Below are positions 55,324 through 64,000 of a stretch of 64,000 nucleotides of DNA, piece after piece (positions within the stretch are counted from its first letter, which is position 1; each line of letters starts with the position of its first letter). Source of the DNA: Ectopseudomonas khazarica (GTDB taxonomy: Bacteria > Pseudomonadota > Gammaproteobacteria > Pseudomonadales > Pseudomonadaceae); the NCBI RefSeq assembly GCF_004521985.1, contig NZ_SBHZ01000003.1, positions 310,001 to 374,000 of the forward strand, written 5' to 3'. Made by a program: the position numbers and the translations under genes. The notes below the pieces were generated by a model. The model was not told the origin of the DNA. It did no database searches and saw only the letters and a program-made list of their open reading frames with translations.

Positions 55324-55425
55324 ATGGCCATGAACAAGCAGCCGAAATACCGTCAGGCTGGCGTCATTCTCTTCGCCACGGCGGTCATACTGATCCTTCC
55401 CAACCTGACCCGTCTGGTCAGCTGA
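55324..55425 (+). CDS. Tiny single-pass membrane protein (31-33 aa)
   Basis: Start at ATG 55324 or, better spaced from the AAGAGG ribosome site, at ATG 55330. The sequence is a polar start (MNKQPKYRQ) and one transmembrane segment (AGVILFATAVILILPNL), ending RLVS. No family recognised. The typical K-rich N-terminus and single helix argue for a real small membrane protein. Confidence 0.6.
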   Translation: MAMNKQPKYRQAGVILFATAVILILPNLTRLVS

Positions 55426-55572
55426 CCCAGCAACGACCCCGCTGCTGTGCAGACGCCGTGGTGCGCTTGGCACAGGGCGGGTGCTTTCCCATGACCTGCT
55501 GACACCCCGTCTGGACGGCGCGCCCGCATCGGGCAAAGATAGTTCGATCCCTCGCCAGCCCCGGAGCCAGAC

Positions 55573-55935
55573 ATGCGCCTCGCCATTCTCTTCCTTACCG
55601 GCCTGTTCACCCTTGCCGGCGCCCACGCCGCGGAAGTGGACCAGGCTGCCGCACTCGAGACGCTGCAAGACGAAGACAGCCTGCTGATCGACGTGCGCAG
55701 CGCCGAGGAATTCGCCGACGGTGCCCTGCCCGGCGCTATCAACCTCGAACATGATCGGATCGCGGAACGCATCGCCAGCGTGGCCCCCGACAAGGACCGC
55801 CCGCTCGTGCTGTACTGCCGCAGCGGGCGGCGCTCCTCATTCGCGCAGGACAAGCTGCAGGCACTGGGCTACAGCCGGGTGATCAACGCAGGCGCGTATG
55901 ACGACCTGCTGCCGCTCCTGGAGCGCGGCGAATGA
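55573..55935 (+). CDS. Periplasmic rhodanese-domain protein (PspE-like)
   Basis: 120 aa with a signal peptide (MRLAILFLTGLFTLAGAHA). A single rhodanese domain has LLIDVRSAEEFADGALPGAINL and the active-site loop YCRSGRRS carrying the catalytic Cys. It can transfer sulfane sulfur to thiols or cyanide. Its stop overlaps the cytochrome c gene (ATGA), so both act in the periplasm and are co-translated. A role in sulfur compound oxidation is possible but not shown. Confidence 0.88.
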   Translation: MRLAILFLTGLFTLAGAHAAEVDQAAALETLQDEDSLLIDVRSAEEFADGALPGAINLEHDRIAERIASVAPDKDRPLVLYCRSGRRSSFAQDKLQALGYSRVINAGAYDDLLPLLERGE

Positions 55936-56741
55936 GGGGGCTGCTGGTCAGCCTGATGTTTCTTGGCTGTTCCCTCTCGCTGCAGGCCGGCGAGTTCGCC
56001 GCACAACTGAACGCTGGCACGCGCAGCTGGAGCAGCAGCGAACTGTTGCACCACCCTCAGGCCCGCGACATCGAGATCGCCGACGACGTCAGCTACAAGC
56101 GCCCCATGCGCTACCGTGCGGTCCCGATCCGCGCGCTGCTCGAAGGCGTGACGGCGGGCGATCACCTGCAGGCGGTGGCATCGGACGGCTTCGCCGCCGA
56201 GCTTCCGGCCGCCCTGCTGCTGGCCGACGAGGGGGCCAAGGCCTGGCTGGCCATCGAAGACCCGGACGAGCCGTGGCCACCGCTGGCCCAGGGCAAGGCC
56301 AGCGCGGGGCCGTTCTACCTGGTCTGGACCGACCCGCACGCCAGCCAGATCAGCCCCGAGCAGTGGCCCTTCCAGGTCGTCAGGATTCGCCAGCTCGCAG
56401 CGGTGGAGCAACGCTTCCCCGCCCTGCTCCCGGCCAGTGACGCGAGCAGCGAGGTGCAGGCCGGCTTCGCCCTGTTCCAGAAGAACTGCATGGCCTGCCA
56501 CCGCCTCAATGGCGCCGGTGATTCCGCGTTCGGCCCCGATCTGAATATCCCCTACAACCCCACCGAGTACTTCACCGGCGACTTCCTGCGCCAGTACATC
56601 CGTGACCCGCAAAGCCTGCGGCGCTGGCCGCAGGCACACATGCCCGGCTTCTCCGAACAGGTGCTCGACGCCACGCAGCTGCAGCAGCTGATCGCCTACC
56701 TGCAGCACATGGCCACGCGCAAGCTCCCGCCGCCGGGCTAG
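55932..56741 (+). CDS. Periplasmic c-type cytochrome with N-terminal domain
   Basis: 269 aa with a signal peptide (MRGLLVSLMFLGCSLSLQAG). Residues 25-165 form a domain with RPMRYRAVPIRALLEG and DGFAAELPAALLL, reminiscent of the molybdopterin-binding fold of sulfite oxidases, but lacking enough for certainty. The C-terminal part is a class I cytochrome c: CMACH haem site, a distal Met probably in HMPGFSEQVL, and the final helix LQQLIAYLQHMA. It overlaps the rhodanese gene start-stop. Likely an electron carrier for an unknown periplasmic oxidation. Confidence 0.85.
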   Translation: MRGLLVSLMFLGCSLSLQAGEFAAQLNAGTRSWSSSELLHHPQARDIEIADDVSYKRPMRYRAVPIRALLEGVTAGDHLQAVASDGFAAELPAALLLADEGAKAWLAIEDPDEPWPPLAQGKASAGPFYLVWTDPHASQISPEQWPFQVVRIRQLAAVEQRFPALLPASDASSEVQAGFALFQKNCMACHRLNGAGDSAFGPDLNIPYNPTEYFTGDFLRQYIRDPQSLRRWPQAHMPGFSEQVLDATQLQQLIAYLQHMATRKLPPPG

Positions 56742-57052
56742 TGCGGCAGGCTCTCCTCCAGCGCCTCGCGGATCAGGCTCTGCAGCAACTGCACCGGCTC
56801 GCTCGGCTGCGTCTCGGCGCGGTGCAGGGCCAGCTCCAGCGTCGGCAGCGGCGGCAACCCGCTGCTGCCGCTCGGCAGGACCTCGACGCCGGCCGGCAGG
56901 CACAACGCCGTACGCACGGTGATGCCCAGGCGCGCACGCGCGGCGGCCCACAGTCCCCCCAGGTTGGCGCTGGAAAACGCCACGCGCCAGGGCAAACCGG
57001 CACGATCCAGCGCCGCGCACGGCTCGGAACGGAACAGCCAGGCCGGCGTGGC
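56738..57052 (-). pseudogene. LysR-family regulator, C-terminal fragment
   Basis: Only about the last 105 residues remain: WLFRSEPCAALDRAGLPW, then VAFSSANLGGLWAAARARLGITV and the end LIREALEESLPH. This is the second half of a LysR effector domain. The helix-turn-helix and the first part of the effector domain are missing. The frame stays open upstream, but that sequence is the antisense of the MFS fragment. The stop overlaps the cytochrome c stop. Confidence 0.8.
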
Positions 57053-57224
57053 CCGTGCGGGCACGGTGCTGGGCATGGCCAACACCCTGGTGTTCGCCGG
57101 CATGTTCCTCACCCCGACGCTGGTCGCCGCCGGCCTGCGCCACGGTGACTGGCCGCTGGTGTGGGGCGTGGCGGCCCTGCTGACGCTGGCAGCCTGGCCG
57201 CTGCTGCGCGCGGCGCGCGGCTGA
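57050..57224 (+). pseudogene. MFS transporter, C-terminal fragment
   Basis: About the last 57 residues of an MFS permease: RAGTVLGMANTLVFAGMF, LTPTLVAAGLRHGDW and LVWGVAALLTLAAWPLL, two transmembrane segments. The rest is missing, and the upstream frame is the antisense of the LysR fragment. It ends at TGA 57222-57224, 7 nt before the convergent transglutaminase stop. Confidence 0.78.
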
Positions 57225-57230
57225 GCGGCC

Positions 57231-58028
57231 CTACTGCTGGCGCACCTGCAGCAACGGCGCGACCTGCACCTGCGCATGCATCTGCTCGCAACCACCGCCA
57301 CGGCGCATGCCGCGCACCGGGCAGGCATCGAGGTAGTCCAGGCCGACCGCCAGCTTCAGGTGACGCTCAGGGCGTGCCAGGCAGTTGGTCACGTCGAAGC
57401 TGTACCAGGCATCGCCGACCCAGGCCTCGGCCCAGGCATGGCTGGCCAGGTGCTCGGCATCGTCCGTGTAGAGGTAGCCCGACACGTAGCGCGCCGGCAC
57501 CCCCAGACTGCGAGCACAGGCGAGGAAGGCATGGGTGTGGTCCTGGCAGACACCGCGACGACCGGCGAAGGCCTCGGCGGCGCTGGTATCCACCTCGGTG
57601 ACGCCCGGCTGATAGACGATATGGGCATTGAGCGCATGCATCAGGTCGATCAGGCCGTTGCGGTCGCTATGCGCCCTGGCGTGCTGCGCGGCGAACTCGC
57701 GAATGGCGTCATCCGCCTGGGTCAGGCGGGTGAAGCGCAGGAACGGCAACGCCGACTGCTGCTCGTGCTCGGCCTCGCACGTCTCGTCGATCTCCACCTG
57801 GCCCCGGGCGCCGATGACGATGGCCTCGTGCGGCTCGTCCAGGGTCAGCACATGCAGGATGTTGCCGTACGGATCGATCTGCGCATGCACCGGGCGCGGC
57901 AGATCGAGCTGCCAGCTGAGCACCTGCTGTCGCTCGCTGTCATGCGGGGTCAGGCGCAGGTACTGGATACTCGCGCGCACCTGATCATCGTAACGGTAGG
58001 TGGTGTCATGACTGATCGAAAGTCTCAT
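57231..58028 (-). CDS. Transglutaminase-like cysteine peptidase family protein
   Basis: The ATG at 58028 with GGAGG upstream gives 265 aa; the long open frame upstream is antisense noise. An N-terminal beta-region (LSISHDTTYRYDDQVRASIQYLRLTP) is typical of the bacterial transglutaminase-N domain. The catalytic triad is Cys in GRRGVCQDHTHAFL, His in ASHAWAEAWV and Asp in SFDVTNCL. It has no signal peptide. It overlaps the alpha-E gene by ATGA. It probably hydrolyses or forms isopeptide or peptide bonds together with the ATP-grasp partner. Confidence 0.9.
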   Translation of the reverse strand: MRLSISHDTTYRYDDQVRASIQYLRLTPHDSERQQVLSWQLDLPRPVHAQIDPYGNILHVLTLDEPHEAIVIGARGQVEIDETCEAEHEQQSALPFLRFTRLTQADDAIREFAAQHARAHSDRNGLIDLMHALNAHIVYQPGVTEVDTSAAEAFAGRRGVCQDHTHAFLACARSLGVPARYVSGYLYTDDAEHLASHAWAEAWVGDAWYSFDVTNCLARPERHLKLAVGLDYLDACPVRGMRRGGGCEQMHAQVQVAPLLQVRQQ

Positions 58029-58975
58029 GCGACCTCCAGATAGGACGTGTGGATGGTGTTGCCCAGCTGGCGCACCAGCAGGATGAAGTCGGTCAGCCAG
58101 GCGTGCAGACCTTCGTCGAGCACTTCGTCGATGCTGGTGTAGCGCAGGCGCGCATCCAGTTCGGCGGCCAGGCGTTGCGCGGGGCGACCGTTCTCCCCCG
58201 GTAGACCGGCGAGCATCAGGTTGAGTTCTTCCATGCAGGCGCGCAGCGAACGCGGCACGTCCGGACGCAGCAGCAGCAGCTCGGCGACCTTGCGCGTGCG
58301 CGGCGAGCCACGGTAGATCTCGGCGAAGGCCTCGAACGAGGACAGCGCACGCAGCAGCGCGCTCCACTGGTAGTAACTGCGCGCCGTGCGCTCCTCCAGT
58401 TCGTCGATCTCTTCGCCGAGCATTTCATAGCGCGCATCGAGCAGACGCAGGGTGTTGTCGGCACGCTCGATGAAGGTGCCCAGGCGGATGAAGCGATAGG
58501 CCTCGCCACGCATGATGGTGCCGAAGGTGGCGCCACGGAACAGGTGCGAGCGCTCCTTGACCCACTCGCAGAAGCGACTGATGCCGTAACGCCCCAGGCC
58601 CTGCTCGGCGATGCCGCGCATTTCCAGCCAGGTGGCGTTGATGTTCTCCCACATGTCGGCGGTGATGCGCCCGCGCACCGCGTGCGCATTGCTGCGCGCC
58701 GCCTGCAGGCAGCAGTAGATGCTGCCGGGGTTGCTCGCATCGAGGGCGAAGAAGTGCAGCATGCGCTCGGCATGCAGCGGGCCATGACGCTCCAGGTATT
58801 CGTCCAGCGTGCCGGTGATGAGCAGCGGCATGGCCAGTTCGTCGAGGCCGTCGCCACGGCCGTCCTGCGGCATCAGCGACAGCGAGTAGCTGACGTCGAG
58901 CATGCGCGCGAGGTTCTCGGCACGCTCCAGGTAGCGCGACATCCAGTACAGATCGGAGGCAGTACGACTGAGCAT
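58025..58975 (-). CDS. Alpha-E domain protein (DUF403)
   Basis: The ATG at 58975 gives 316 aa starting MLSRTASDLYWMSRYLERAENLARML, the alpha-E signature. It is all helical, with conserved Arg and Glu (RMLHFFALDASNPGSIYCCL, FIRLGTFIERADNTLRLLD). The biochemical role is unknown. It almost always accompanies the circularly permuted ATP-grasp gene, here 2 nt upstream, and the transglutaminase gene, here overlapping. Confidence 0.9.
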   Translation of the reverse strand: MLSRTASDLYWMSRYLERAENLARMLDVSYSLSLMPQDGRGDGLDELAMPLLITGTLDEYLERHGPLHAERMLHFFALDASNPGSIYCCLQAARSNAHAVRGRITADMWENINATWLEMRGIAEQGLGRYGISRFCEWVKERSHLFRGATFGTIMRGEAYRFIRLGTFIERADNTLRLLDARYEMLGEEIDELEERTARSYYQWSALLRALSSFEAFAEIYRGSPRTRKVAELLLLRPDVPRSLRACMEELNLMLAGLPGENGRPAQRLAAELDARLRYTSIDEVLDEGLHAWLTDFILLVRQLGNTIHTSYLEVA

Positions 58976-58977
58976 GA

Positions 58978-60387
58978 TTAGTCCTCCACCACCCAGGTGT
59001 CCTTGGTCCCGCCGCCTTGCGACGAGTTGACCACCAGCGAGCCTTCGCGCAGGGCTACGCGCGTCAGGCCGCCAGGCACCAGGCGGGTTTCGCGGCCGGT
59101 CAGGACGAACGGACGCAGATCGATATGGCGCGGTGCGATGCCGCGCTCGACGAAGGTCGGGCAGGTCGACAGGCTCAGCGTCGGCTGGGCGATGTAGGCC
59201 TCCGGCTTGGCGATCAGGCGGGCACGGAAGGTCTCGATCTCGGCCTTGCTCGCCGCCGGCCCGACCAGCATGCCGTAGCCACCGGAGCCCTGGGTTTCCT
59301 TGACCACCAGCTCGGACAGGTTGGCCAGCACGTGGGACAGCTCCTCCGGCTTGCGGCACTGCCAGGTCGGTACGTTCTTGAGAATCGGCTCCTCGTCCAG
59401 GTAGAAGCGGATCATGTCGCCGACGAAGGGATAGACCGACTTGTCGTCCGCGACGCCGGTGCCAATGGCGTTGGCCAGCACCACGTTGCGCGAGCGATAG
59501 GCCGACAGCAGCCCGGCGACGCCGAGCATCGATTCGGGATTGAAGGCCAGCGGATCGAGGAAGGCGTCGTCGAGACGGCGGTAGATCACGTCGACCTGGC
59601 GCGCCCCCGCGGTGGTGCGCATGTAGACCTTGTCGTCACGCACGAACAGGTCCGCCCCCTCCACCAGCTCCACACCCATCTCGCGGGCCAGGAAGGCGTG
59701 CTCGAAATAGGCGCTGTTGAAACGCCCCGGGGTCAGCACCACGACCGTGGGGTTGTCCAGCGGGCTGGAGCTCTTCAGCGCATCGAGCAGCAGGTTCGGG
59801 TAGTGATCCACCGGCGCCACGCGCTGCGCGGCGAACAACTCGGGGAACAGGCGCATCATCATCTTGCGGTCTTCGAGCATGTAGCTGACGCCGCTCGGCG
59901 TGCGCAGGTTGTCCTCGAGCACGTAGTAGCTGCCGTCGCCATCGCGCACCAGGTCCACCCCGGCGATGTGCGCGTAGATGTCGCGATGCAGGTCGAGCCC
60001 CTGCATGGCCATCTGGTACCCCTCGTTGGCCAGCACCTGTTCGGCCGGGATGATGCCCGCCTTGATGATGCGCTGGTCATGGTAGAGGTCGGCGAGGAAC
60101 AGGTTGAGCGCCTGCACCCGCTGGATGCAGCCACGCTCGACGATGCGCCACTCGCTGGCGGGTATGGCGCGTGGAACGATGTCGAAGGGAATCAGCCGCT
60201 CGGTGCCCTGATCGTCGCCGTAGAGGGTGAAGGTGATACCCGCGCGGTGGAACAACAGATCGGCTTCGCGCCGGCGCTGGGCCAGCAGCTCGTCCGGCGT
60301 TTCCGCCAGCCAGCGGGCGAACTCTCGGTAGTGCGGGCGGACAGCGCCACTCGCGTCGTACATCTCGTCATAAAAGGTGCGGGCCAT
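58978..60387 (-). CDS. Circularly permuted type 2 ATP-grasp protein
   Basis: 469 aa. Blocks of the CP-ATPgrasp family: GITFTLYGDDQGTERLIPFDIVPR, DNLRTPSGVSYMLEDRKMM, VVVLTPGRFNSAYFEH and VKETQGSGGYGMLVGP (glycine-rich ATP loop), ending SQGGGTKDTWVVED. ATP-grasp enzymes ligate a carboxylate to an amine through an acyl-phosphate, so peptide or amide synthesis is predicted. First gene of a three-gene unit with the alpha-E and transglutaminase genes. The peptide product is unknown. Confidence 0.9.
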   Translation of the reverse strand: MARTFYDEMYDASGAVRPHYREFARWLAETPDELLAQRRREADLLFHRAGITFTLYGDDQGTERLIPFDIVPRAIPASEWRIVERGCIQRVQALNLFLADLYHDQRIIKAGIIPAEQVLANEGYQMAMQGLDLHRDIYAHIAGVDLVRDGDGSYYVLEDNLRTPSGVSYMLEDRKMMMRLFPELFAAQRVAPVDHYPNLLLDALKSSSPLDNPTVVVLTPGRFNSAYFEHAFLAREMGVELVEGADLFVRDDKVYMRTTAGARQVDVIYRRLDDAFLDPLAFNPESMLGVAGLLSAYRSRNVVLANAIGTGVADDKSVYPFVGDMIRFYLDEEPILKNVPTWQCRKPEELSHVLANLSELVVKETQGSGGYGMLVGPAASKAEIETFRARLIAKPEAYIAQPTLSLSTCPTFVERGIAPRHIDLRPFVLTGRETRLVPGGLTRVALREGSLVVNSSQGGGTKDTWVVED

Positions 60388-60709
60388 GCCGTACTCCTTG
60401 TCACCCGGACTTGCAGCATCCTCTGCAAGGCCCGAGCCAGCACTATTAATCCTTTAATTTCAACAACCTAGCAAATGATCGAATACTCCACGCACCATCA
60501 AGGTGCGGCGCGATGTTGCCGTCACAACCTGTCGCCCCATTAGGTGGCGCAGGAGCGGCGAACGCCTCGCGATGCAGGCAGAGAGCCGGCACCACCCGCT
60601 CCACGCCGGACGCGGCCAGCTGTCCGTCACATTGCGTGACCGCCCGGTCAAGTGCAATCGCTTTCGCACGCAGGCGACGGCATGACCTGCCCCCGGCTGA
60701 AGCGCCCCC
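60388..60709. other. Intergenic region upstream of the ATP-grasp gene (322 bp)
   Basis: No convincing ORF. A short AT-rich patch (60445-60480) reads TTGAAATTAAAGGATTAATAG on the minus strand and may hold the ATP-grasp promoter, but the box spacing is poor. The right part is GC-rich, with GGTCACGC/GCGTGACC-like inverted bits and no clear signal. Confidence 0.5.
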
Positions 60710-61387
60710 TCACTGCCTGGAGGCAAGAAACTCGGCAACGACCTGCACGGCCGTGTCGAGGTGCTGCTCATGAGTGTAGCCCGACGCCTTCAGCGGCTTG
60801 AGGTCGTGGTCGGCGGCAGCCAGCCAGTGCAGGTCGATGGCCGAGGACAGTGCGTAGGCGGCGACCGCCTCACGATTACCCAGCGCATCGCGTTCGCCCT
60901 GGACGATCAGCGTCGGCGTGCGCAGCTCGGCCAGGTGGGCAACGCGGGGCTTTTCCGGTTTTCCGGCAGCATAGAAAGGGTAGCCCAGGCAAACCAGGGC
61001 AGCCGCCCCCAGTTCGTCTGCCAGCAGACTGGCCATGCGCCCGCCCATGGACTTGCCGCCGATGGCCAGGGGCCCTGCGACGCGTTGGCGCACCTGGGCA
61101 TGGACGTCACGCCATTGCTGCAGCAGTTGCGCCTGGGGATTGGGGGGGCGCTTGCGCCCATCCACACGGCGCTGGGCCATGTAGGCGAACTCGAAGCGCA
61201 CCACGCGCACGCCGCACGCGGCGAGCCCCTGCGCCATGCGCTGCATGAACGGACTGTCCATCGCTGCGCCTGCCCCGTGCGCCAGGATCAGAGTGGCCGT
61301 TGCCGCCTGCGGCGGTTCGTCCCACAGCCAGGGCAGCCCCTGCTCACATTGATCGGCGTCAATAAACCCAGATGGCCCTTTGCTCAT
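60710..61387 (-). CDS. Alpha/beta hydrolase (YcjY/COG3571-like)
   Basis: 225 aa. The alpha/beta hydrolase core has [26 protein letters not shown], the nucleophile elbow [11 protein letters not shown] with catalytic Ser, the Asp in [11 protein letters not shown] and the His in [10 protein letters not shown]. It is cytoplasmic and the substrate is unknown. It is divergent from ccoN; the ANR box of the cco operon lies inside codons 9-13 of this gene. Confidence 0.85.
   Translation of the reverse strand: MSKGPSGFIDADQCEQGLPWLWDEPPQAATATLILAHGAGAAMDSPFMQRMAQGLAACGVRVVRFEFAYMAQRRVDGRKRPPNPQAQLLQQWRDVHAQVRQRVAGPLAIGGKSMGGRMASLLADELGAAALVCLGYPFYAAGKPEKPRVAHLAELRTPTLIVQGERDALGNREAVAAYALSSAIDLHWLAAADHDLKPLKASGYTHEQHLDTAVQVVAEFLASRQ
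61349..61362 (+). promoter_or_regulatory. ANR (FNR-type) box of the cco operon, inside the hydrolase gene
   Basis: TTGATCGGCGTCAA fits TTGAT-N4-RTCAA fully. Class II activation would start cco transcription near 61397, about 90 nt before the ccoN ATG. The -10 there (CATGCT, 61385-61390) is weak. On the other strand it lies 25 nt inside the hydrolase gene. Confidence 0.75.
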
Positions 61388-61488
61388 GCTTGCCTCGCGT
61401 CGATATCCGTGGTGTTCATGGCCTGCTCATGCCTAGGGGTGCCACGGATGTCGGCCGCTCTGCCATAACCGTGGATGGAAGCCCAGAC

Positions 61489-62927
<1,439 letters not shown>

Positions 62928-62928
<1 letters not shown>

Positions 62929-63536
62929 TGAAACACGAGATTCTCGAGAAGAACATCGGCCTGATGGCGCTGGTGATGATCCTGGCGGTCAGCATCGGTG
63001 GCCTGACCCAGATCGTTCCTCTGTTCTTCCAGGACGTCACCAACGAGCCGGTCGAAGGCCTCAAGCCTTACAACGCCCTGCAGCTCGAAGGTCGCGACAT
63101 CTACATCCGCGAGGGCTGCGTCGGCTGCCACTCGCAGATGATCCGCCCGTTCCGCGCCGAGACCGAGCGCTACGGCCACTACTCCGTCGCCGGCGAAAGC
63201 GTCTGGGATCACCCCTTCCTGTGGGGCTCCAAGCGTACCGGTCCGGACCTGGCCCGCGTCGGCGGCCGCTACTCGGACGAGTGGCATCGCGCTCACCTGT
63301 ACAACCCGCGCAACGTCGTGCCCGAGTCGAAGATGCCGGCCTACCCCTGGCTGGTGGAAAGCACCCTCGACGGCCAGGACACCGCCAAGAAGATGAGTGC
63401 CCTGCGCACCCTTGGCGTGCCCTACAGTGACGAGGACATCGCCGGGGCCGGTGATGCGGTCAAGGGCAAGAGCGAGATGGACGCGCTGGTCGCCTACCTC
63501 CAGGTGCTTGGCACCGCCGTGAAGAACAAGAGGTAA
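62928..63536 (+). CDS. ccoO: cbb3-type cytochrome c oxidase subunit II (monohaem cytochrome c)
   Basis: 202 aa. An N-terminal anchor helix ([22 protein letters not shown]) is followed by a periplasmic cytochrome c domain with haem motif CVGCH ([14 protein letters not shown]) and an axial Met, probably in [11 protein letters not shown]. It passes electrons from CcoP to CcoN. It overlaps ccoN by 1 nt and precedes ccoQ by 5 nt. Confidence 0.96.
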
Positions 63537-63541
63537 GCGCC

Positions 63542-63718
63542 ATGTTGGAATTCATCGATGTGGGCACGCTGCGCGGGCTGGGTACCGCGCTGGTACTGAT
63601 CGCCTTCACCGCAGTCACCTTCTGGGCCTATAGCGGCGAGCGCCGCGACGAGTTCAACGCAGCGGCCAACCTGCCGTTCGCCGACGACAAGCCCGATGTC
63701 TGGAGTAACGAAGCATGA
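63542..63718 (+). CDS. ccoQ: cbb3-type cytochrome oxidase small subunit CcoQ
   Basis: 58 aa: one transmembrane helix ([19 protein letters not shown]) followed by a charged tail, [18 protein letters not shown], which is the CcoQ signature. It stabilises the complex. It overlaps ccoP by ATGA. Confidence 0.93.
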   Translation: MLEFIDVGTLRGLGTALVLIAFTAVTFWAYSGERRDEFNAAANLPFADDKPDVWSNEA

Positions 63719-64000
63719 CCGCCTTCTGGAGCCTATACATCACCCTGCTCACCGTGGGCACGCTGATCGCGCTGTTCTGGCTGATCTTCGCCACCCGCAA
63801 GAGCGAAGTGCACAAGAACCCGACCGAGCAGACCATGGGTCATGCCTTCGATGGCATCGAGGAGTATGACAACCCGCTACCCAAGTGGTGGTTCATGCTG
63901 TTCCTCGGCACCCTGGTGTTCGGCGCGGCTTACCTGCTGCTCTACCCGGGCCTGGGCAACTTCAAGGGCCTGCTGCCGGGTTACAAGGACGGCTGGACCC
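63715..64000 (+). CDS. ccoP: cbb3-type cytochrome c oxidase subunit III (dihaem cytochrome c), N-terminal part
   Basis: Partial: the window ends after about 95 codons. Visible are two N-terminal transmembrane helices ([23 protein letters not shown] and [24 protein letters not shown]) and the linker [17 protein letters not shown], both typical of CcoP. The haem motifs lie beyond the edge. Confidence 0.93.
   Translation, partial: MTAFWSLYITLLTVGTLIALFWLIFATRKSEVHKNPTEQTMGHAFDGIEEYDNPLPKWWFMLFLGTLVFGAAYLLLYPGLGNFKGLLPGYKDGWT

Overview
The window is a 64 kb piece of a GC-rich Pseudomonas chromosome. The order mltD - nppA1A2BCD/fabI - ppiD - hupB - lon - clpX - clpP - tig - tRNA cluster - folD ... 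cysS - glnS - ppiB - lpxH - usp - acnB - nasST follows the P. aeruginosa PA1812-PA1785 order as I remember it. The REP-type repeats (core GCGGCTTCAGCCGC), the cbb3 oxidase operon and the ANR boxes also fit the genus. A member of the P. mendocina/oleovorans (Ectopseudomonas) group is likely, but I cannot prove the species from the sequence alone.

Layout. (1) 1-10.4 kb: the 3' end of mltD, an HDOD-GAF signalling protein on the other strand, and a peptide ABC importer operon with two binding proteins (nppA1A2BCD, yejABEF-like) followed by fabI. (2) 10.4-19 kb, minus strand: protein quality control, tig > clpP > clpX > lon > hupB > ppiD, with a clear sigma-32 promoter for lon and a sigma-70 promoter for hupB. 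(3) 19-20.5 kb: tRNA-Leu(UAG), tRNA-His(GUG) and tRNA-Arg(UCU) on the minus strand, then folD. (4) 20.5-33.1 kb: an accessory block between folD and cysS. It holds a six-gene glycerol/polyol-type ABC importer (glpSTPQUV order), a divergent sigma-54 activator with a matching -24/-12 promoter and upstream repeats, an EamA exporter, an Lrp regulator, a class C beta-lactamase without ampR, and an SDR/LysR pair. (5) 33-45.6 kb: core genes cysS, glnS, ppiB, lpxH, miaE, an ANR-type usp, a DUF1289 protein, acnB with a strongly structured leader, a small lipoprotein and nasST. (6) 45.7-51.4 kb: a PLP decarboxylase behind an operator-like repeat array and a Shine-Dalgarno hairpin, alaC, plsC, four small ORFs in two groups sharing an upstream motif, and a class I amidotransferase. 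(7) 51.4-57.2 kb: fadBA-like beta-oxidation genes, a tiny membrane protein, a rhodanese, a cytochrome c, and a deletion scar joining the tails of a LysR gene and an MFS gene. (8) 57.2-64 kb: the ATP-grasp / alpha-E / transglutaminase cluster, an alpha/beta hydrolase, and ccoNOQP, with an ANR box lying inside the hydrolase gene.

Working together: the lon-clp-tig block handles folding and proteolysis. The glp block looks like a self-contained carbon-uptake module switched by its own sigma-54 activator. usp and cco are predicted to respond to low oxygen through ANR. The best leads for undescribed biology are the acnB leader RNA, the Shine-Dalgarno hairpin and repeats before the PLP decarboxylase, the sigma-54 module, the shared motif before the small-ORF pairs, and the poorly understood ATP-grasp/alpha-E/transglutaminase genes. 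No prophage, insertion sequence, CRISPR array or rRNA was seen.
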